64,000 nt of DNA from Streptomyces sp. R302 (GCF_012927245.1 NZ_JABBGE010000002.1:248001-312000); one strand, 5' to 3'; positions 21,190 through 30,844 are shown, counted from the first letter of the stretch. A program made the numbers and translations. The notes: generated by a model from the letters alone, not told the origin.

Positions 21190-21999
21190 TCAGTGGTGCT
21201 CGGAGAGCGCGCCCTGGACGTAGCTGCAGGCCAGGAGGACGAAGACGTACGCCTGGACGGCCTGGATGAAGAGCTCGAAGGCGGTCATCACGAGGACCAT
21301 CACGAAGGACGTGCCGGCGTAGACGATGCCGATGCCGTTGAGCAGGTACCAGGAGGCCAGCGAGAACATCACGATCAGCAGGTGACCGGCGAACATGTTC
21401 GCGAACAGTCGGACCGCGTGCGTGAAGGGCCGGATGATCAGGTTCGAGAAGAACTCGAGGACGACGACCAGCGGCAGGATCGGACCGAGGGACTTGTCCC
21501 AGCCGACGATGTTCTTCCAGCCGCCGACGAAGCCGTGCTTCTTGAAGGTCAGCGAGACCCAGAGGACGTACACGATCAGCGCGAGGGCCGCCGGGAAGGC
21601 GATCAGCGAGGTGACCGGGAACTGGGCCAGCGGGATGATCGACCAGAGGTTCATCATCCAGACGAGGAAGAACATCGAGACCATGAAGGGGACGTACTTC
21701 TCGCCGTCCTTCTTGCCGATGATCTCGTAGACGATGCCGCGGCGCACGAAGTCGTAACCGGCCTCGCCGACCATCTGCATCTTGCCGGGGACCAGCTTCG
21801 GCTTGCGGAAGGCCGCCCAGAAGAAACCGACCACCACGACCGAGCTGAGGATCGCGAGCAGCATGGGCTTGGTCAGCTCGAAGCTGCCCCACGTGGCGAC
21901 GGGCTCGTAGATGAACGTGTGCAGGCCCGGAGCCGGGAAGCCACATCCGGTGAAGATGTGGCAATCCGGGTCGAAGGCAAGCGTCTGGTCAGCACTCAC
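21190..21999 (-). CDS. atpB: F1Fo ATP synthase a subunit
   Basis: A 269-aa membrane subunit that forms the proton half-channels against the c ring. The GTG at 21999 follows AAGGAG at 5-6 bases; the longer open frame is not used. Five or six membrane helices are visible. The essential Arg is R197 in THAVRLFANMFAGH. The C-terminal helix contains FELFIQAVQAYVFVLLACSY. A Cys-containing N-terminal segment (PDCHIFTGCGFP) lies outside the membrane, as in other streptomycetes. It follows atpI after 225 bp. Confidence 0.97.
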   Translation of the reverse strand: MSADQTLAFDPDCHIFTGCGFPAPGLHTFIYEPVATWGSFELTKPMLLAILSSVVVVGFFWAAFRKPKLVPGKMQMVGEAGYDFVRRGIVYEIIGKKDGEKYVPFMVSMFFLVWMMNLWSIIPLAQFPVTSLIAFPAALALIVYVLWVSLTFKKHGFVGGWKNIVGWDKSLGPILPLVVVLEFFSNLIIRPFTHAVRLFANMFAGHLLIVMFSLASWYLLNGIGIVYAGTSFVMVLVMTAFELFIQAVQAYVFVLLACSYVQGALSEHH

Positions 22000-22224
22000 C
22001 GCGGGCTCCTTCAGCGTGGCGCATAGGTACGGCAACCTCGTTGTGTCGGCGCGGCACGCAGCCGCGGGTCGGCACTGGACTGGTCTTACGGATAAGGGGG
22101 CGGCGGGTCGGCTTCGAGCCTCGCGCTGGGACAGGCGCCGCTTCGGATGCCCGCGCCCGCAATGCCGCAGTTGGCACCGGACGATAGCAGGAAGCCGAAC
22201 GGCTCTTTATCCCGGCCCTACCCT

Positions 22225-22638
22225 TCACGACTTCGAACCCGTTTTCTCGGGCTCGACGTACGCGATCTTGGCCTTCATGTAGGCACGGGCCTGGGCCGCG
22301 ACCCACACCACGGTCGCCGCGAGCAGCGTGAAGGCGAAGGCCTTGAAGTCGAACACCGTGGTGCCCTTCAGCAAGGCCAGGAAGACGAAGAGAACCAGCA
22401 GCTGGGCCGTGTAGAGCATGAGCCCCATGGCCTGGAACAGCTGCGGAAGTTTCTTTGCCGTCCGCTGCAGCACCAGCATCCCGATACCCATGAAGAGGAG
22501 CACGACCAGGGTGCCGAGCACGGCGCCGATAGCCCCCTTGCCGCCGGCGACGATGCCGCTGATCACCGTGGCGATGGCGCCGACGGCGGCAGTGGGTACG
22601 ACGGCCGAGAGAAGGAGGCGTGCGTCGGTGGAAGGCAT
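22225..22638 (-). CDS. atpI: AtpI-like small membrane protein
   Basis: A 137-aa membrane protein with four hydrophobic segments, starting MPSTDARLLLSAVVPT. Its position directly before atpB and its size match the ATP synthase protein I family, which assists c-ring assembly or ion supply. The ending is basic and charged (PEKTGSKS). Sequence conservation in this family is low, so the name rests largely on gene order. Confidence 0.85.
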   Translation of the reverse strand: MPSTDARLLLSAVVPTAAVGAIATVISGIVAGGKGAIGAVLGTLVVLLFMGIGMLVLQRTAKKLPQLFQAMGLMLYTAQLLVLFVFLALLKGTTVFDFKAFAFTLLAATVVWVAAQARAYMKAKIAYVEPEKTGSKS

Positions 22639-22933
22639 GGCGGTGTCTCCGCTGTGATGGAGGGGGCGATGGTGTCGTCAGGGACGAGCGTAGGCCCGGT
22701 CCGAGGTGGGTCTCGGGGCCAACAGACCGTCGCACTACGGTCTTTCGGCTCTGTCGCCGGGTCTCGTGAACCGTATCACAAACTATTTGAATAGGTCTTT
22801 ACCCAGGGGGTGTGCCAACTGTCACACATGAGGGTTACAACGCGCGATTGTGCGCGACAGCAGGGCACCTTGTCTGGTATTGAGCCCAGTTGAGGCTTTC
22901 GCCGACCACCGCTGACGCAACGTCACCTCGGCG

Positions 22934-24244
22934 TCAACTCGGCGTTCCGGCCTTCCTCCGGTCGGAGAAGCGCGAACGGTGACCGATGGCCGTCGAGCCG
23001 TGCAGCCCGGCCGGGACCGGCACCCGGTCCTCCTCCGCCGTCGCCCCGTGCTCCGGCTCCGGCTCGACGACCCGCCTCCGGCGCCGGTACCGCGGCGGAA
23101 CGATGGTCTCCGCCCAGCGGGGCGCCCGCGGCGAGAAGCGCGGCATCAGGAGCAGGACGAGACCGAGGGCGCTCAGCACCGTGATGGCGAGGACGATCCA
23201 CATCGACGCCGAGTGCACCGAGTACGCGAGCGCCCCGAAAGCGATCAGCGCCGACCAGAAGTACATGATCAGCACGGCCCGGCTGTGCGAGTGGCCGATC
23301 TCCAGGAGCCGGTGGTGCAGGTGGCCGCGGTCGGCGGCGAAGGGCGACTGGCCCTTCCAGGTCCGCCGCACGATCGCCAGGACCAGGTCGGTCATCGGGA
23401 TCGCGATGATGGTCAGCGGCAGGACCAGCGGGATGAAGACGGGCAGGGCCGCGTGGGTCGCCTGCCGGGTCGAGCCCTCGAAGATCTTCAGGGTGTCCGG
23501 GTCCACCTGGCCGGTGATCGAGATGGCGGAGGCGGCGAGGATCAGGCCGATCAGCATCGAGCCCGAGTCGCCCATGAAGATCCGCGCCGGGTGCATGTTG
23601 TGCGGCAGGAACCCCAGGCACATGCCCATGAGGATCGCGGCGAAGAGGGTCGCGGGGGCGGCCGCCTCGATCGTGTAGCCGTACCAGAGGCGGTACGCGT
23701 ACAGGAAGAAGGCGCCGGTGGCGATGCAGACCATGCCGGCGGCGAGACCGTCGAGGCCGTCGACGAAGTTGACCGCGTTGATGGTGAGGACGACCAGGGC
23801 GACCGTCAGGAGGGTGCCCTGCCACTGGGTCAGCGCGACCGTGCCGACGCCCGGGATCGGCAGCCACAGGATCGTCAGGCCCTGCGCCACCATCACGCCG
23901 GCCGAGATCATCTGGGCGCCCAGCTTGATCAGCGCGTCCAGCTCGAACTTGTCGTCCAGGACGCCGATCAGCCAGATCAGGGCCGCGCCGGAGAGCAGCG
24001 CGCGGGGCTCGTTCGACTGGTCGAAGACGCTGTTGAGGTTCTGCAGGTGGTCGGCGACGAGCAGGCCGGCGCACAGCCCGAAGAACATGGCGATGCCACC
24101 GAGCCGCGGAGTCGGTTCTCGGTGCACGTCGCGCGCGCGGATCTCCGGCATCGCGCCGGTCGCGATGGCGAACTTCCGCACCGGACCGGTCAGCAGATAG
24201 GTCACCGCGGCCGTGACACAGAGCGTCAGCAGGTAATCACGCAC
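22934..24244 (-). CDS. WecA/TagO-like undecaprenyl-phosphate sugar-1-phosphate transferase
   Basis: A 436-aa polytopic membrane enzyme of the MraY/WecA family. It transfers a sugar-1-phosphate, probably GlcNAc-1-P, to a polyprenyl phosphate as the first step of cell-wall glycopolymer or arabinogalactan-type linker synthesis. Family motifs are REPTPRLGGIAMF near 42, IGVLDDKFELDAL near 93, NAVNFVDGLDGLAAG near 155 and IFMGDSGSM near 222. About eleven membrane helices are followed by a basic cytoplasmic tail of about 80 residues ending in RFSDRRKAGTPS. It sits between glyA and atpI in the same direction. Confidence 0.93.
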   Translation of the reverse strand: MRDYLLTLCVTAAVTYLLTGPVRKFAIATGAMPEIRARDVHREPTPRLGGIAMFFGLCAGLLVADHLQNLNSVFDQSNEPRALLSGAALIWLIGVLDDKFELDALIKLGAQMISAGVMVAQGLTILWLPIPGVGTVALTQWQGTLLTVALVVLTINAVNFVDGLDGLAAGMVCIATGAFFLYAYRLWYGYTIEAAAPATLFAAILMGMCLGFLPHNMHPARIFMGDSGSMLIGLILAASAISITGQVDPDTLKIFEGSTRQATHAALPVFIPLVLPLTIIAIPMTDLVLAIVRRTWKGQSPFAADRGHLHHRLLEIGHSHSRAVLIMYFWSALIAFGALAYSVHSASMWIVLAITVLSALGLVLLLMPRFSPRAPRWAETIVPPRYRRRRRVVEPEPEHGATAEEDRVPVPAGLHGSTAIGHRSRFSDRRKAGTPS

Positions 24245-24363
24245 GGGCTGTCCCCACAGGAATCGCTGGCCATCTCAGCCCCACACCCTAGCCGTGCCGT
24301 CCATGTGGTTGGAGACACCCCGGGCCCCGGAACGGTTGCGGGCGCCCCGCGGGCTTCTCCCGC

Positions 24364-25611
24364 TCACCGTCCATACGGGGGAAACCCGCTGGTCAGCTCC
24401 CGTACTTCGGCACGTACCCGAGCCGTTTCCTCCGGTTCGTCGCGCAGCGCCGCGGTGAACAGCCCGGCGATCCTGGCCATCTCCGGGGCGCCCATCCCCT
24501 GCGTGGTGACCGCCGCGGTGCCGAGCCGGATGCCGCGCCCGTCCCCGTACGGAAGGGCGCAGGTGTCCAGGACCATGCCGGCGGCGGCGAGCCGGGCGCG
24601 GGCGGTGCGGCCGTCGAGGCCCAGCGGGGAGGGGTCGGCGGTGATGAGGTGGGTGTCGGTGCCGCCGGTGGTCAGTGCGAAGCCCTCGGCGGAGAGCGCG
24701 GCCGCGAGCACGCGCGCGTGCTCGACCACCCGATGGGCGTACCCGGTGAAGGCCGGGGTGGACGCCTCCCCCAGGGCGACCGCCTTCGCCGCGATGGTGT
24801 GCATCTGGGCGCCGCCCTGGGTGAACGGGAAGACCGCCCGGTCGATCCGCGACGCCAGCTCCGCCGTGCACAGCACCATCCCGCCGCGCGGACCGCGCAG
24901 CACCTTGTGCGTGGTGGCGCAGACGACGTCGGCGTACGGGACCGGGTTCGGCGCCGCTCCCCCGGCGACGAGTCCGATGGGGTGGGCGGCGTCGGCGATG
25001 AGGTACGCCCCGACCTCGTCGGCGACGGCCCGGAAGAGGGCGTAGTCGGGGTGGCGGGGGTAGGAGATGGAGCCGCACACGATCGCGGTTGGCCGGTGGT
25101 GGCGGGCGAGCGCGGCGAGCTGCTCGTAGTCGATGAGGCCGGTCTCGGCGTCGACGCCGTACGGGACGAAGTCGAACCAGCGGCCGGAGAAGTTCGCGGG
25201 CGAACCGTGCGTGAGGTGCCCGCCATGGTCCAGGCCCATGGCGAGGACCGTGTCACCGGGCCTCAGAAGGGCCGCGTACGCCGCCAGGACGGCCGCGGAG
25301 CCCGAGTGGGGCTGGAGGTTGGCGTGCTCGGCTCCGAAGAGCGCGGTGGCCCGTTCCACGGCGATCCGCTCGGCCGCGTCGGCGTACTCGCAGCCGCCGT
25401 GGTACCGGGCGCCCGGATACCCCTCGGCGTACTTGTTCGCGAGCGCCGACCCCAGCGTCGCGAGCACCGCGGGCGAGGTGAAGTTCTCCGCCGCGATCAG
25501 CTGGAGCGTCTCGGCCTGTCGCCGCGCCTCCCCCGCCAGCACGTCGGCGATCTGCGGATCCTGCCGCCGCAGGACGTCGAGGACCTCATCTGGGGGCGCG
25601 CTGACCGACAT
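24364..25611 (-). CDS. glyA: Serine hydroxymethyltransferase
   Basis: A 415-aa PLP enzyme that interconverts serine and glycine with tetrahydrofolate and supplies one-carbon units. It starts MSVSAPPDEVLDVLRRQDPQ at 25611. Conserved parts are LQLIAAENFTSPAVL near 36, EGYPGARYHGGCEYAD near 62, and the PLP-lysine motif VVCATTHKVLRGPRGG near 230 (Lys in THK). Length is normal. Streptomycetes usually have a second, more canonical GlyA elsewhere, so this may be the paralogue that accompanies the PTP/Sua5 genes. It lies 102 bp after the phosphatase-like gene in the same direction. Confidence 0.93.
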   Translation of the reverse strand: MSVSAPPDEVLDVLRRQDPQIADVLAGEARRQAETLQLIAAENFTSPAVLATLGSALANKYAEGYPGARYHGGCEYADAAERIAVERATALFGAEHANLQPHSGSAAVLAAYAALLRPGDTVLAMGLDHGGHLTHGSPANFSGRWFDFVPYGVDAETGLIDYEQLAALARHHRPTAIVCGSISYPRHPDYALFRAVADEVGAYLIADAAHPIGLVAGGAAPNPVPYADVVCATTHKVLRGPRGGMVLCTAELASRIDRAVFPFTQGGAQMHTIAAKAVALGEASTPAFTGYAHRVVEHARVLAAALSAEGFALTTGGTDTHLITADPSPLGLDGRTARARLAAAGMVLDTCALPYGDGRGIRLGTAAVTTQGMGAPEMARIAGLFTAALRDEPEETARVRAEVRELTSGFPPYGR

Positions 25612-25712
25612 GGCTGACTCCGGGCCTGGGGGACGTAGCACCAATGTAGGCGCGGGCCCCCGGGCCCGCCCCCGGAGCAGCCCGCACCCGTCGGTCCTTC
25701 GCCGCGCCGGCG

Positions 25713-26357
25713 TCAGCCCTTCGTCGGGACGCCCGTCAGGGCCGTGACGACCGGGTCCAGGGCCTCCTGGATTTCGTCGCCGATGGAGCGGAAGACGGTG
25801 ATGGGGGCGCCGTAGGGGTCGTTGACCTCGTCCGCTTCGGCGGAGGGGGCGAGGAGCCACCCGCGTAGAGCGGCGGCCGCGCGGACCAGGGCGCGGGCGC
25901 GTTCGACCACCCCGTCGCGGGGGTCCGGGAGGGTGGCGGGGTCGATGGCGCGGACCAGGCGGGTGAACTCCTTCAGGGTGAAGGTGCGCAGTCCGGCCGA
26001 GTGGCCCATCGAGATGACCTGCGCGCGGTGGTCGCGGGTCGCGGTGAGGACGAGGTCGGCGCGGATGACGTGCTCGTCGAGGAGTTCGCGCCCGACGAAG
26101 CCGCTGTGGTCGGCGCCGAAGTCGGCGAGGACCAGCTCCGCGTTGGTCTCCATGGGGGCGCCCTCGTGGCCCCAGGTGCCGGCGCTCTCCACGATGAGGC
26201 CCCGGCCGAGCCCGTCGCCGAGGCGCTCGCCCAGGGCGTGGCGGGTCAGCCGCTCGGTGATGGGCGAGCGGCAGACGTTGCCGGTGCTGACGTGGAGGAT
26301 GCGGAAGGTGGTGTCGTGCTCGTACCCCGCTATGCCACGCCCCTCAGGGGCGGTCAA
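25713..26357 (-). CDS. LMW protein-tyrosine-phosphatase-like protein, nucleophile replaced
   Basis: A 214-aa protein of the low-molecular-weight phosphatase/arsenate reductase fold. It starts at a TTG that overlaps the Sua5 stop by 4 bp (TTGA); no better in-frame start exists before the P-loop. The P-loop normally reads C-x-x-N-x-C-R-S. Here it reads VSTGNVCRSPIT, so the first, nucleophilic Cys is Ser while the second Cys and the Arg remain. The DPY-type general-acid motif is present as NDPYGAP. A Pro-rich charged region lies in the second half. It may be catalytically dead or use a different chemistry. It stands between threonylcarbamoyl-AMP synthase and glyA. Confidence 0.87.
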   Translation of the reverse strand: MTAPEGRGIAGYEHDTTFRILHVSTGNVCRSPITERLTRHALGERLGDGLGRGLIVESAGTWGHEGAPMETNAELVLADFGADHSGFVGRELLDEHVIRADLVLTATRDHRAQVISMGHSAGLRTFTLKEFTRLVRAIDPATLPDPRDGVVERARALVRAAAALRGWLLAPSAEADEVNDPYGAPITVFRSIGDEIQEALDPVVTALTGVPTKG

Positions 26358-27001
26358 CTGGCCACCTCGAGGTCGGGTACGACCTTCCGGAGCTCCTCCG
26401 GTGACAGCGCGCCCTCGCGCAGCAGCACCGGGACCTTGCCCGTGACGTCGACGATGGAGGAGGGGACGTTGCCGGGCGTCGGACCGCCGTCGAGGTAGAC
26501 GGAGACGGAGTCGCCGAGCATCTGCTGGGCGGCGTCGCAGTCCTCCGGCGCCGGGTGTCCGGAGAGGTTGGCGGAGGAGACGGCCATCGGGCCGACCTCG
26601 GTGAGCAGCTCGATGGCGACCGGGTGCAGCGGCATGCGGATGGCGACGGTGCCGCGGGTGTCGCCGAGGTCCCACTGGAGGGACGGCTGGTGGCGGGCGA
26701 CCAGGGTGAGCGGGCCGGGCCAGAAGGCGTCGACGAGCTCCCACGCGTGCTCGGAGAAGTCGGTGACGAGGCCGTGCAGGGTGTTCGGGGAGCCGATGAG
26801 GACGGGGGTGGGCATGCCGCGGCCCCGGCCCTTGGCGGCGAGCAGCTCGGCGACGGCCTCGCTGCCGAAGGCGTCCGCGCCGAGTCCGTACACGGTGTCG
26901 GTGGGGAGCACGACGAGCTCGCCGCGGCGCACGGCCGACGCGGCTTCGCGCAGGCCGGTCGCGCGGTCGGTCGCCTCGTTGCAGTCGTATCGGCGTGCCA
27001 T
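26354..27001 (-). CDS. tsaC: L-threonylcarbamoyladenylate synthase
   Basis: A 215-aa Sua5/YrdC-family enzyme that makes threonylcarbamoyl-AMP from threonine, bicarbonate and ATP, the first step of t6A modification of tRNAs reading ANN codons. The N-terminal part has RRGELVVLPTDTVYGLGADA near 25-44, then KGRGRGMPTPVLIG and the ATP-site region FWPGPLTLVARH. The active-site strand MAVSSANLSGHP is intact near 140. It is the short, TsaC-like form without the C-terminal Sua5 domain. It lies 40 bp after prmC and overlaps the phosphatase-like gene by 4 bp. Confidence 0.95.
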   Translation of the reverse strand: MARRYDCNEATDRATGLREAASAVRRGELVVLPTDTVYGLGADAFGSEAVAELLAAKGRGRGMPTPVLIGSPNTLHGLVTDFSEHAWELVDAFWPGPLTLVARHQPSLQWDLGDTRGTVAIRMPLHPVAIELLTEVGPMAVSSANLSGHPAPEDCDAAQQMLGDSVSVYLDGGPTPGNVPSSIVDVTGKVPVLLREGALSPEELRKVVPDLEVAS

Positions 27002-27041
27002 CAGTCGCGCTCCTCCTCAGTCGTGGTGGTGCGGTGCCGGC

Positions 27042-27887
27042 TCACGGCATCGCCTTGCGGGCGGTCGCGAAGCGCGGCCGGTTGTTCAGGTCGGGGTGGT
27101 CGGCGGCGTCCGCCCAGCCGGCCTCCTCGTTGAAGATCCACGGCACCTGGCCGCCCTGGGTGTCGGCGTGCTCGATGACGACGAGGCCGCCGGGGCGGAG
27201 CAGCCGGTGCGCGGTGCGCTCGATGCCGCGGATGGTGTCGAGGCCGTCCTCGCCGGAGAAGAGGGCCATCTCGGGGTCGTGGTCGCGGGCCTCGGGGGCG
27301 ACGTACTCCCACTCGGTGAGGGGGATGTACGGCGGGTTGGAGATGACCAGGTCGACCTGGCCGTTGAGCTCCGGGAGGGCGGTGAGCGCGTCGCCCTGGT
27401 GGACGGTGACGCGGGAGCCGTCGGCGTTCTTGCGGGTCCAGACGAGCGCGTCGTCGGAGAGCTCGACGGCGTGGACGCGCGAGCGCGGCACCTCCTGGGC
27501 CATGGCGAGGGCGATGGCGCCGGAGCCGGTGCAGAGGTCGACGATGAGCGGTTCGACGACGTCCATCGCGCGCACGGCGTCTATGGCCCAGCCGACCACG
27601 GACTCGGTCTCCGGCCGGGGCACGAAGACCCCGGGGCCGACCTGGAGCTCCAGGTAGCGGAAGAACGCCCGGCCGGTGATGTGCTGGAGGGGTTCGCGCG
27701 CCTCGCGGCGGGCGATGGCCTCCCAGTAGCGGGCGTCGAAGTCGGCGTCCTTGACGTTGTGCAGCTCCCCCCGCTTGACGCCGTGCACGAACGCGGCGAG
27801 CTCCTCGGCGTCGAAACGCGGTGAGGGAACGCCGGCGTCGGCCAGCCGCTGGGTGGCCTGGGCCACCTCGGCAAGCAGCAGGTTCAC
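27042..27887 (-). CDS. prmC: Peptide chain release factor N5-glutamine methyltransferase
   Basis: A 281-aa SAM-dependent methyltransferase that methylates the Gln of the GGQ motif in release factors, raising termination efficiency. The N-terminal helical domain (1-90) ends in [22 protein letters not shown] sequence. The methyltransferase domain has [15 protein letters not shown] near 125 and the catalytic [11 protein letters not shown] near 195. The target, RF1, is encoded 50 bp upstream in the same operon, a common pairing. Confidence 0.97.
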   Translation of the reverse strand: MNLLLAEVAQATQRLADAGVPSPRFDAEELAAFVHGVKRGELHNVKDADFDARYWEAIARREAREPLQHITGRAFFRYLELQVGPGVFVPRPETESVVGWAIDAVRAMDVVEPLIVDLCTGSGAIALAMAQEVPRSRVHAVELSDDALVWTRKNADGSRVTVHQGDALTALPELNGQVDLVISNPPYIPLTEWEYVAPEARDHDPEMALFSGEDGLDTIRGIERTAHRLLRPGGLVVIEHADTQGGQVPWIFNEEAGWADAADHPDLNNRPRFATARKAMP

Positions 27888-27937
27888 GCTGGTCCTCCGT
27901 GGTGCGGGGTGGGGCGGGGAGAGGTGCCGCGGGCCGG

Positions 27938-29014
27938 TCAGGTCGCGGCGAGCTTGGCCGCGGAGTCGGCGTCGACGCAGGCCTGGATGACGGCGTCGAG
28001 GTCGCCGTCGAGGACCTGGTCGAGGTTGTACGCCTTGAAGCCGACGCGGTGGTCGGAGAGGCGGTTCTCCGGGAAGTTGTACGTGCGGATCTTCTCGGAG
28101 CGGTCGACGGTGCGGACCTGGCTGCGGCGGGCGTCGGCGGCCTCGGCCTCGGCCTTCTCCTGGGCGGCGGCGAGGAGCCGGGAGCGCAGGATGCGCATGG
28201 CCTGCTCCTTGTTCTGGAGCTGGCTCTTCTCGTTCTGGCAGGAGGCGACGATGCCGGTCGGCAGGTGGGTGATGCGGACCGCGGAGTCGGTGGTGTTGAC
28301 CGACTGGCCGCCGGGGCCGGAGGAGCGGTAGACGTCGATGCGCAGGTCGTTGGCGTGGATCTCGACGTCGACCTCCTCGGCCTCGGGGGTGACGAGCACG
28401 CCGGCGGCGGAGGTGTGGATGCGGCCCTGCGACTCGGTGGCGGGCACGCGCTGCACGCGGTGGACGCCGCCCTCGTACTTGAGGCGGGCCCAGACGCCCT
28501 GGCCGGGCTCGGTGGCGCCGTTGCCGCCCTTGGTCTTCACGGCGACCTGGACGTCCTTGTAGCCGCCGAGCTCGGACTCGGTGGCGTCGATGATCTCGGT
28601 CTTCCAGCCGACGCGCTCGGCGTAGCGGAGGTACATCCGGAGCAGATCGCCCGCGAAGAGGGCGGACTCGTCGCCGCCGGCGCCGGCCTTGATCTCCAGG
28701 ATGACGTCCTTGTCGTCGCTGGGGTCGCGGGGGATCAGCAGGAGGCGGAGCTTCTCGGTGAGCTCCTCGCGCTGCTTCTCCAGCTCCTTGACCTCGGCGG
28801 CGAAGTCGGGATCGTCGTGCGCGAACTCGCGCGCGGTCTCGATGTCGTCCCCGGTCTGCTTCCAGGAGCGGTACGTGCCGACGATCGGGGTCAGCTCGGC
28901 GTAGCGCTTGTTCAGCTTGCGCGCGTTGGCCTGGTCGGCGTGGACCGACGGGTCGGCGAGCTTCTTCTCAAGGTCGGCGTGCTCGCCGACCAGTTCCTCG
29001 ACGGCCTCGAACAT
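27938..29014 (-). CDS. prfA: Peptide chain release factor 1
   Basis: A 358-aa class I release factor that reads UAA and UAG and triggers peptide release. It starts [20 protein letters not shown] at 29014; the extended frame upstream is rpmE-prfA spacer. The catalytic GGQ is in [15 protein letters not shown] near 227-241. The codon-recognition PxT-type element lies in [18 protein letters not shown] near 185-200. Length is standard. It lies between rpmE and prmC in the same direction. Confidence 0.98.
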   Translation of the reverse strand: MFEAVEELVGEHADLEKKLADPSVHADQANARKLNKRYAELTPIVGTYRSWKQTGDDIETAREFAHDDPDFAAEVKELEKQREELTEKLRLLLIPRDPSDDKDVILEIKAGAGGDESALFAGDLLRMYLRYAERVGWKTEIIDATESELGGYKDVQVAVKTKGGNGATEPGQGVWARLKYEGGVHRVQRVPATESQGRIHTSAAGVLVTPEAEEVDVEIHANDLRIDVYRSSGPGGQSVNTTDSAVRITHLPTGIVASCQNEKSQLQNKEQAMRILRSRLLAAAQEKAEAEAADARRSQVRTVDRSEKIRTYNFPENRLSDHRVGFKAYNLDQVLDGDLDAVIQACVDADSAAKLAAT

Positions 29015-29111
29015 CTTCGGGCTCCTGGTTTCGTGTGGTGCTACGGGGACGCCAAAGCGCCGGTCCCGGCCGCCCCGCGCGGGGGCGGCCGATGACCGGC
29101 GCGGGGGCTCG

Positions 29112-29336
29112 CTACTTCGCGGCGGAGCCGGCGGCCTTGCCGAAGCGGGCCTCGAAGCGGGCCACGCGGCCGCCGGTGTCGAGGATCTTCTGCTTGCCCG
29201 TGTAGAACGGGTGGCACTCGGAGCAGACCTCGGCACGGATGGTGCCCTCGGTCAGGGTGCTGCGGGTGGTGAACGACGCGCCACAGGTGCAGCTGACCTG
29301 GGTCTCGACGTACTCGGGGTGGATCTCGCGCTTCAA
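29112..29336 (-). CDS. rpmE: 50S ribosomal protein L31 (zinc-binding form)
   Basis: A 74-aa ribosomal protein. The TTG start at 29336 follows AGGAG at 6 bases and gives the family N-terminus [19 protein letters not shown]. Four Cys in CTC and CSEC form the zinc site, so this is the C+ paralogue used when zinc is sufficient. The core [20 protein letters not shown] is complete, with a short Lys/Ala tail. A candidate SigR promoter lies about 105 bp upstream, which fits thiol-stress control of a Cys-containing zinc protein. Confidence 0.97.
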   Translation of the reverse strand: MKREIHPEYVETQVSCTCGASFTTRSTLTEGTIRAEVCSECHPFYTGKQKILDTGGRVARFEARFGKAAGSAAK

Positions 29337-29440
29337 GGTGTCTCCTAGTTTCGGGAGGGCGCCGGGTCGTCGCCGCGGGTTGCGGCGGACGTGAACCGGG
29401 GCCGACGTACCAGTCTGCCAGGACTGGCCGCATCTCCCCA

Positions 29441-29467
29441 AACCGGGGTGACGGCGGCGGTATTCCC
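29441..29467 (-). promoter_or_regulatory. Candidate SigR promoter upstream of rpmE
   Basis: On the minus strand GGGAAT (29467-29462) is followed after exactly 18 bases by GTT (29443-29441). This fits the consensus of the disulphide-stress sigma factor SigR, GGGAAT-N18/19-GTT. Transcription would run towards rpmE, whose start is about 100 bases downstream. rpmE is, from memory, a SigR target in S. coelicolor. Confidence 0.7.
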
Positions 29468-29474
29468 GGCCCCC

Positions 29475-29527
29475 GGATTCCGGGGCCGGATTCCGGGGGC
29501 CGGATTCCGGGGGCCGGATTCCGGGGC
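29475..29527. repeat. Four tandem 13-14-bp repeats
   Basis: Consecutive units of GGATTCCGGGG(G)CC at 29475-29487, 29488-29501, 29502-29515 and 29516-29527. Each unit contains the half-palindrome ATTCCGG, and neighbouring units can pair. The array starts exactly at the stop codon of the LCP gene and ends 8 bp from the candidate SigR -35 box of rpmE. Confidence 0.85.
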
Positions 29528-30624
29528 TAGCCGATCACGCCCTCGGCCTTGCCGGTGGCGGCGTCCTTCGTGGCGGAGGCGGGGATGGGGCGGTCGGCCC
29601 TGAGGGCCTTCCAGACCTGTTCCGCCTGGGCTTCGAGGGGCACGACGCGGTTGAGGTCCCGGGGGTCGTACTCGACGGGCAGCGTGATCATGTGGACGTC
29701 CTCGGCGCCGAGCCCGGAGAGGCCCTGGGCGAAGCCCATGAGCTCCTGGACGGAGTCGAGCTCGGAGTCCGGGGTGATGGCCTTGGTGGCGGCGTCGGCG
29801 AGGTCGAGGAGCTTCTTGGGGCTGGTGCCCGCCCCGACGTCCTTGACCTGCTCGATGAAGGCCTTCATGAAGGCCTGCTGGAGCTGGATGCGGCCGAGGT
29901 CGCTGCCGTCGCCGACGCTCTTGCGGGTGCGGACGAGACCGAGGGACTGCTCGCCGTCGAGGGTGTGGGTGCCGGGCTCCAGGTCGAGGTGGCTCTTGGA
30001 GTCCTTGATGGCCCGGGTGGTGGTGATCTCGACGCCGCCGAGGGTGTCGATGAGCTTCTTGAAGCCGGTGAAGTCGACCTCGACGTAGTGGTCCATGCGG
30101 ATCCCGGAGAGGGACTCGACGGTCTTGACGGCGCAGGCAGGGCCGCCGACCTCGTACGCGGTGTTGAACATGGCGCGGCTCCGGCCGGCGACCTCGTTGC
30201 CCTGCCCGTCGGTGCAGGCGGGGCGGTCGACGAGGGTGTCGCGGGGTATGGAGACGACGCTGGCCTTCTTGTGGCCCTCGTAGACGTGGAGGACCATCGC
30301 GGTGTCGGAGCGGGCGCCGCCCTCGTCCTTGCCGTAGGCGCCGTTGTCGCCGGAGCGGGAGTCGGAGCCGAGGACGAGGATGTCCATGGAGCCGTCGTCG
30401 ACGTTCTTGGGGCGGTCGGTGCCCAGCTGGGCGTTGATGTCGACGCCCTGGAGGTTGCCGTCGAGCTTGAGGTACACGTAGCCGAGTCCGGCGCCGGCCA
30501 GGACGAGCACGGCGGTGGCGCCGGACACGGCTATGGCGATCCGGCGGCGGCGTGTGGCGGTCGGTTTGCGGCGGCGTCCGGTGGCGCCTCCGCGTGCGCG
30601 CCCGCTGTTGTTCTGCTCGGTCAT
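29527..30624 (-). CDS. LytR-CpsA-Psr (LCP) family protein
   Basis: A 365-aa membrane-anchored enzyme. LCP proteins transfer glycopolymers such as teichoic acid or arabinogalactan-like chains from a lipid carrier to peptidoglycan. A basic N-terminus ([12 protein letters not shown]) leads into one membrane helix near 29-50, and the rest faces outwards. The LCP domain (about 75-270) shows [13 protein letters not shown], the Arg/Asp-rich strand [25 protein letters not shown] and [19 protein letters not shown], covering the pyrophosphate-binding residues. The C-terminal 70 residues resemble a short accessory region. It is transcribed in the direction of rpmE, behind rho. Confidence 0.93.
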   Translation of the reverse strand: MTEQNNSGRARGGATGRRRKPTATRRRRIAIAVSGATAVLVLAGAGLGYVYLKLDGNLQGVDINAQLGTDRPKNVDDGSMDILVLGSDSRSGDNGAYGKDEGGARSDTAMVLHVYEGHKKASVVSIPRDTLVDRPACTDGQGNEVAGRSRAMFNTAYEVGGPACAVKTVESLSGIRMDHYVEVDFTGFKKLIDTLGGVEITTTRAIKDSKSHLDLEPGTHTLDGEQSLGLVRTRKSVGDGSDLGRIQLQQAFMKAFIEQVKDVGAGTSPKKLLDLADAATKAITPDSELDSVQELMGFAQGLSGLGAEDVHMITLPVEYDPRDLNRVVPLEAQAEQVWKALRADRPIPASATKDAATGKAEGVIG

Positions 30625-30725
30625 CGTCTTCCCTCGGGCCTATGGTTCACCTTTTGTGACGGCGAAGCATCCGAAAGGGTTGCACGGCGTTCTGTGAGGT
30701 TTCGATGAGCGAGCTGTCGACAACG

Positions 30726-30762
30726 CACTGTGCCCACCGCTCGGGGAGCGGTGGGCACAGTG
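30726..30762. terminator. Hairpin terminator after rho
   Basis: A perfect 17-bp stem (30726-30742 and 30746-30762) with a GGG loop, about 85 bases beyond the rho stop and 100 bases before the LCP start. It separates the rho and LCP transcripts. Confidence 0.9.
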
Positions 30763-30844
30763 TTCGCGCAGGTCACGAACGGGTCACAAGGTCGGCGCCC
30801 TGTTCCCGCGGTGTGACGAGGGTCTCCCCCCGCCACCGACGGCG

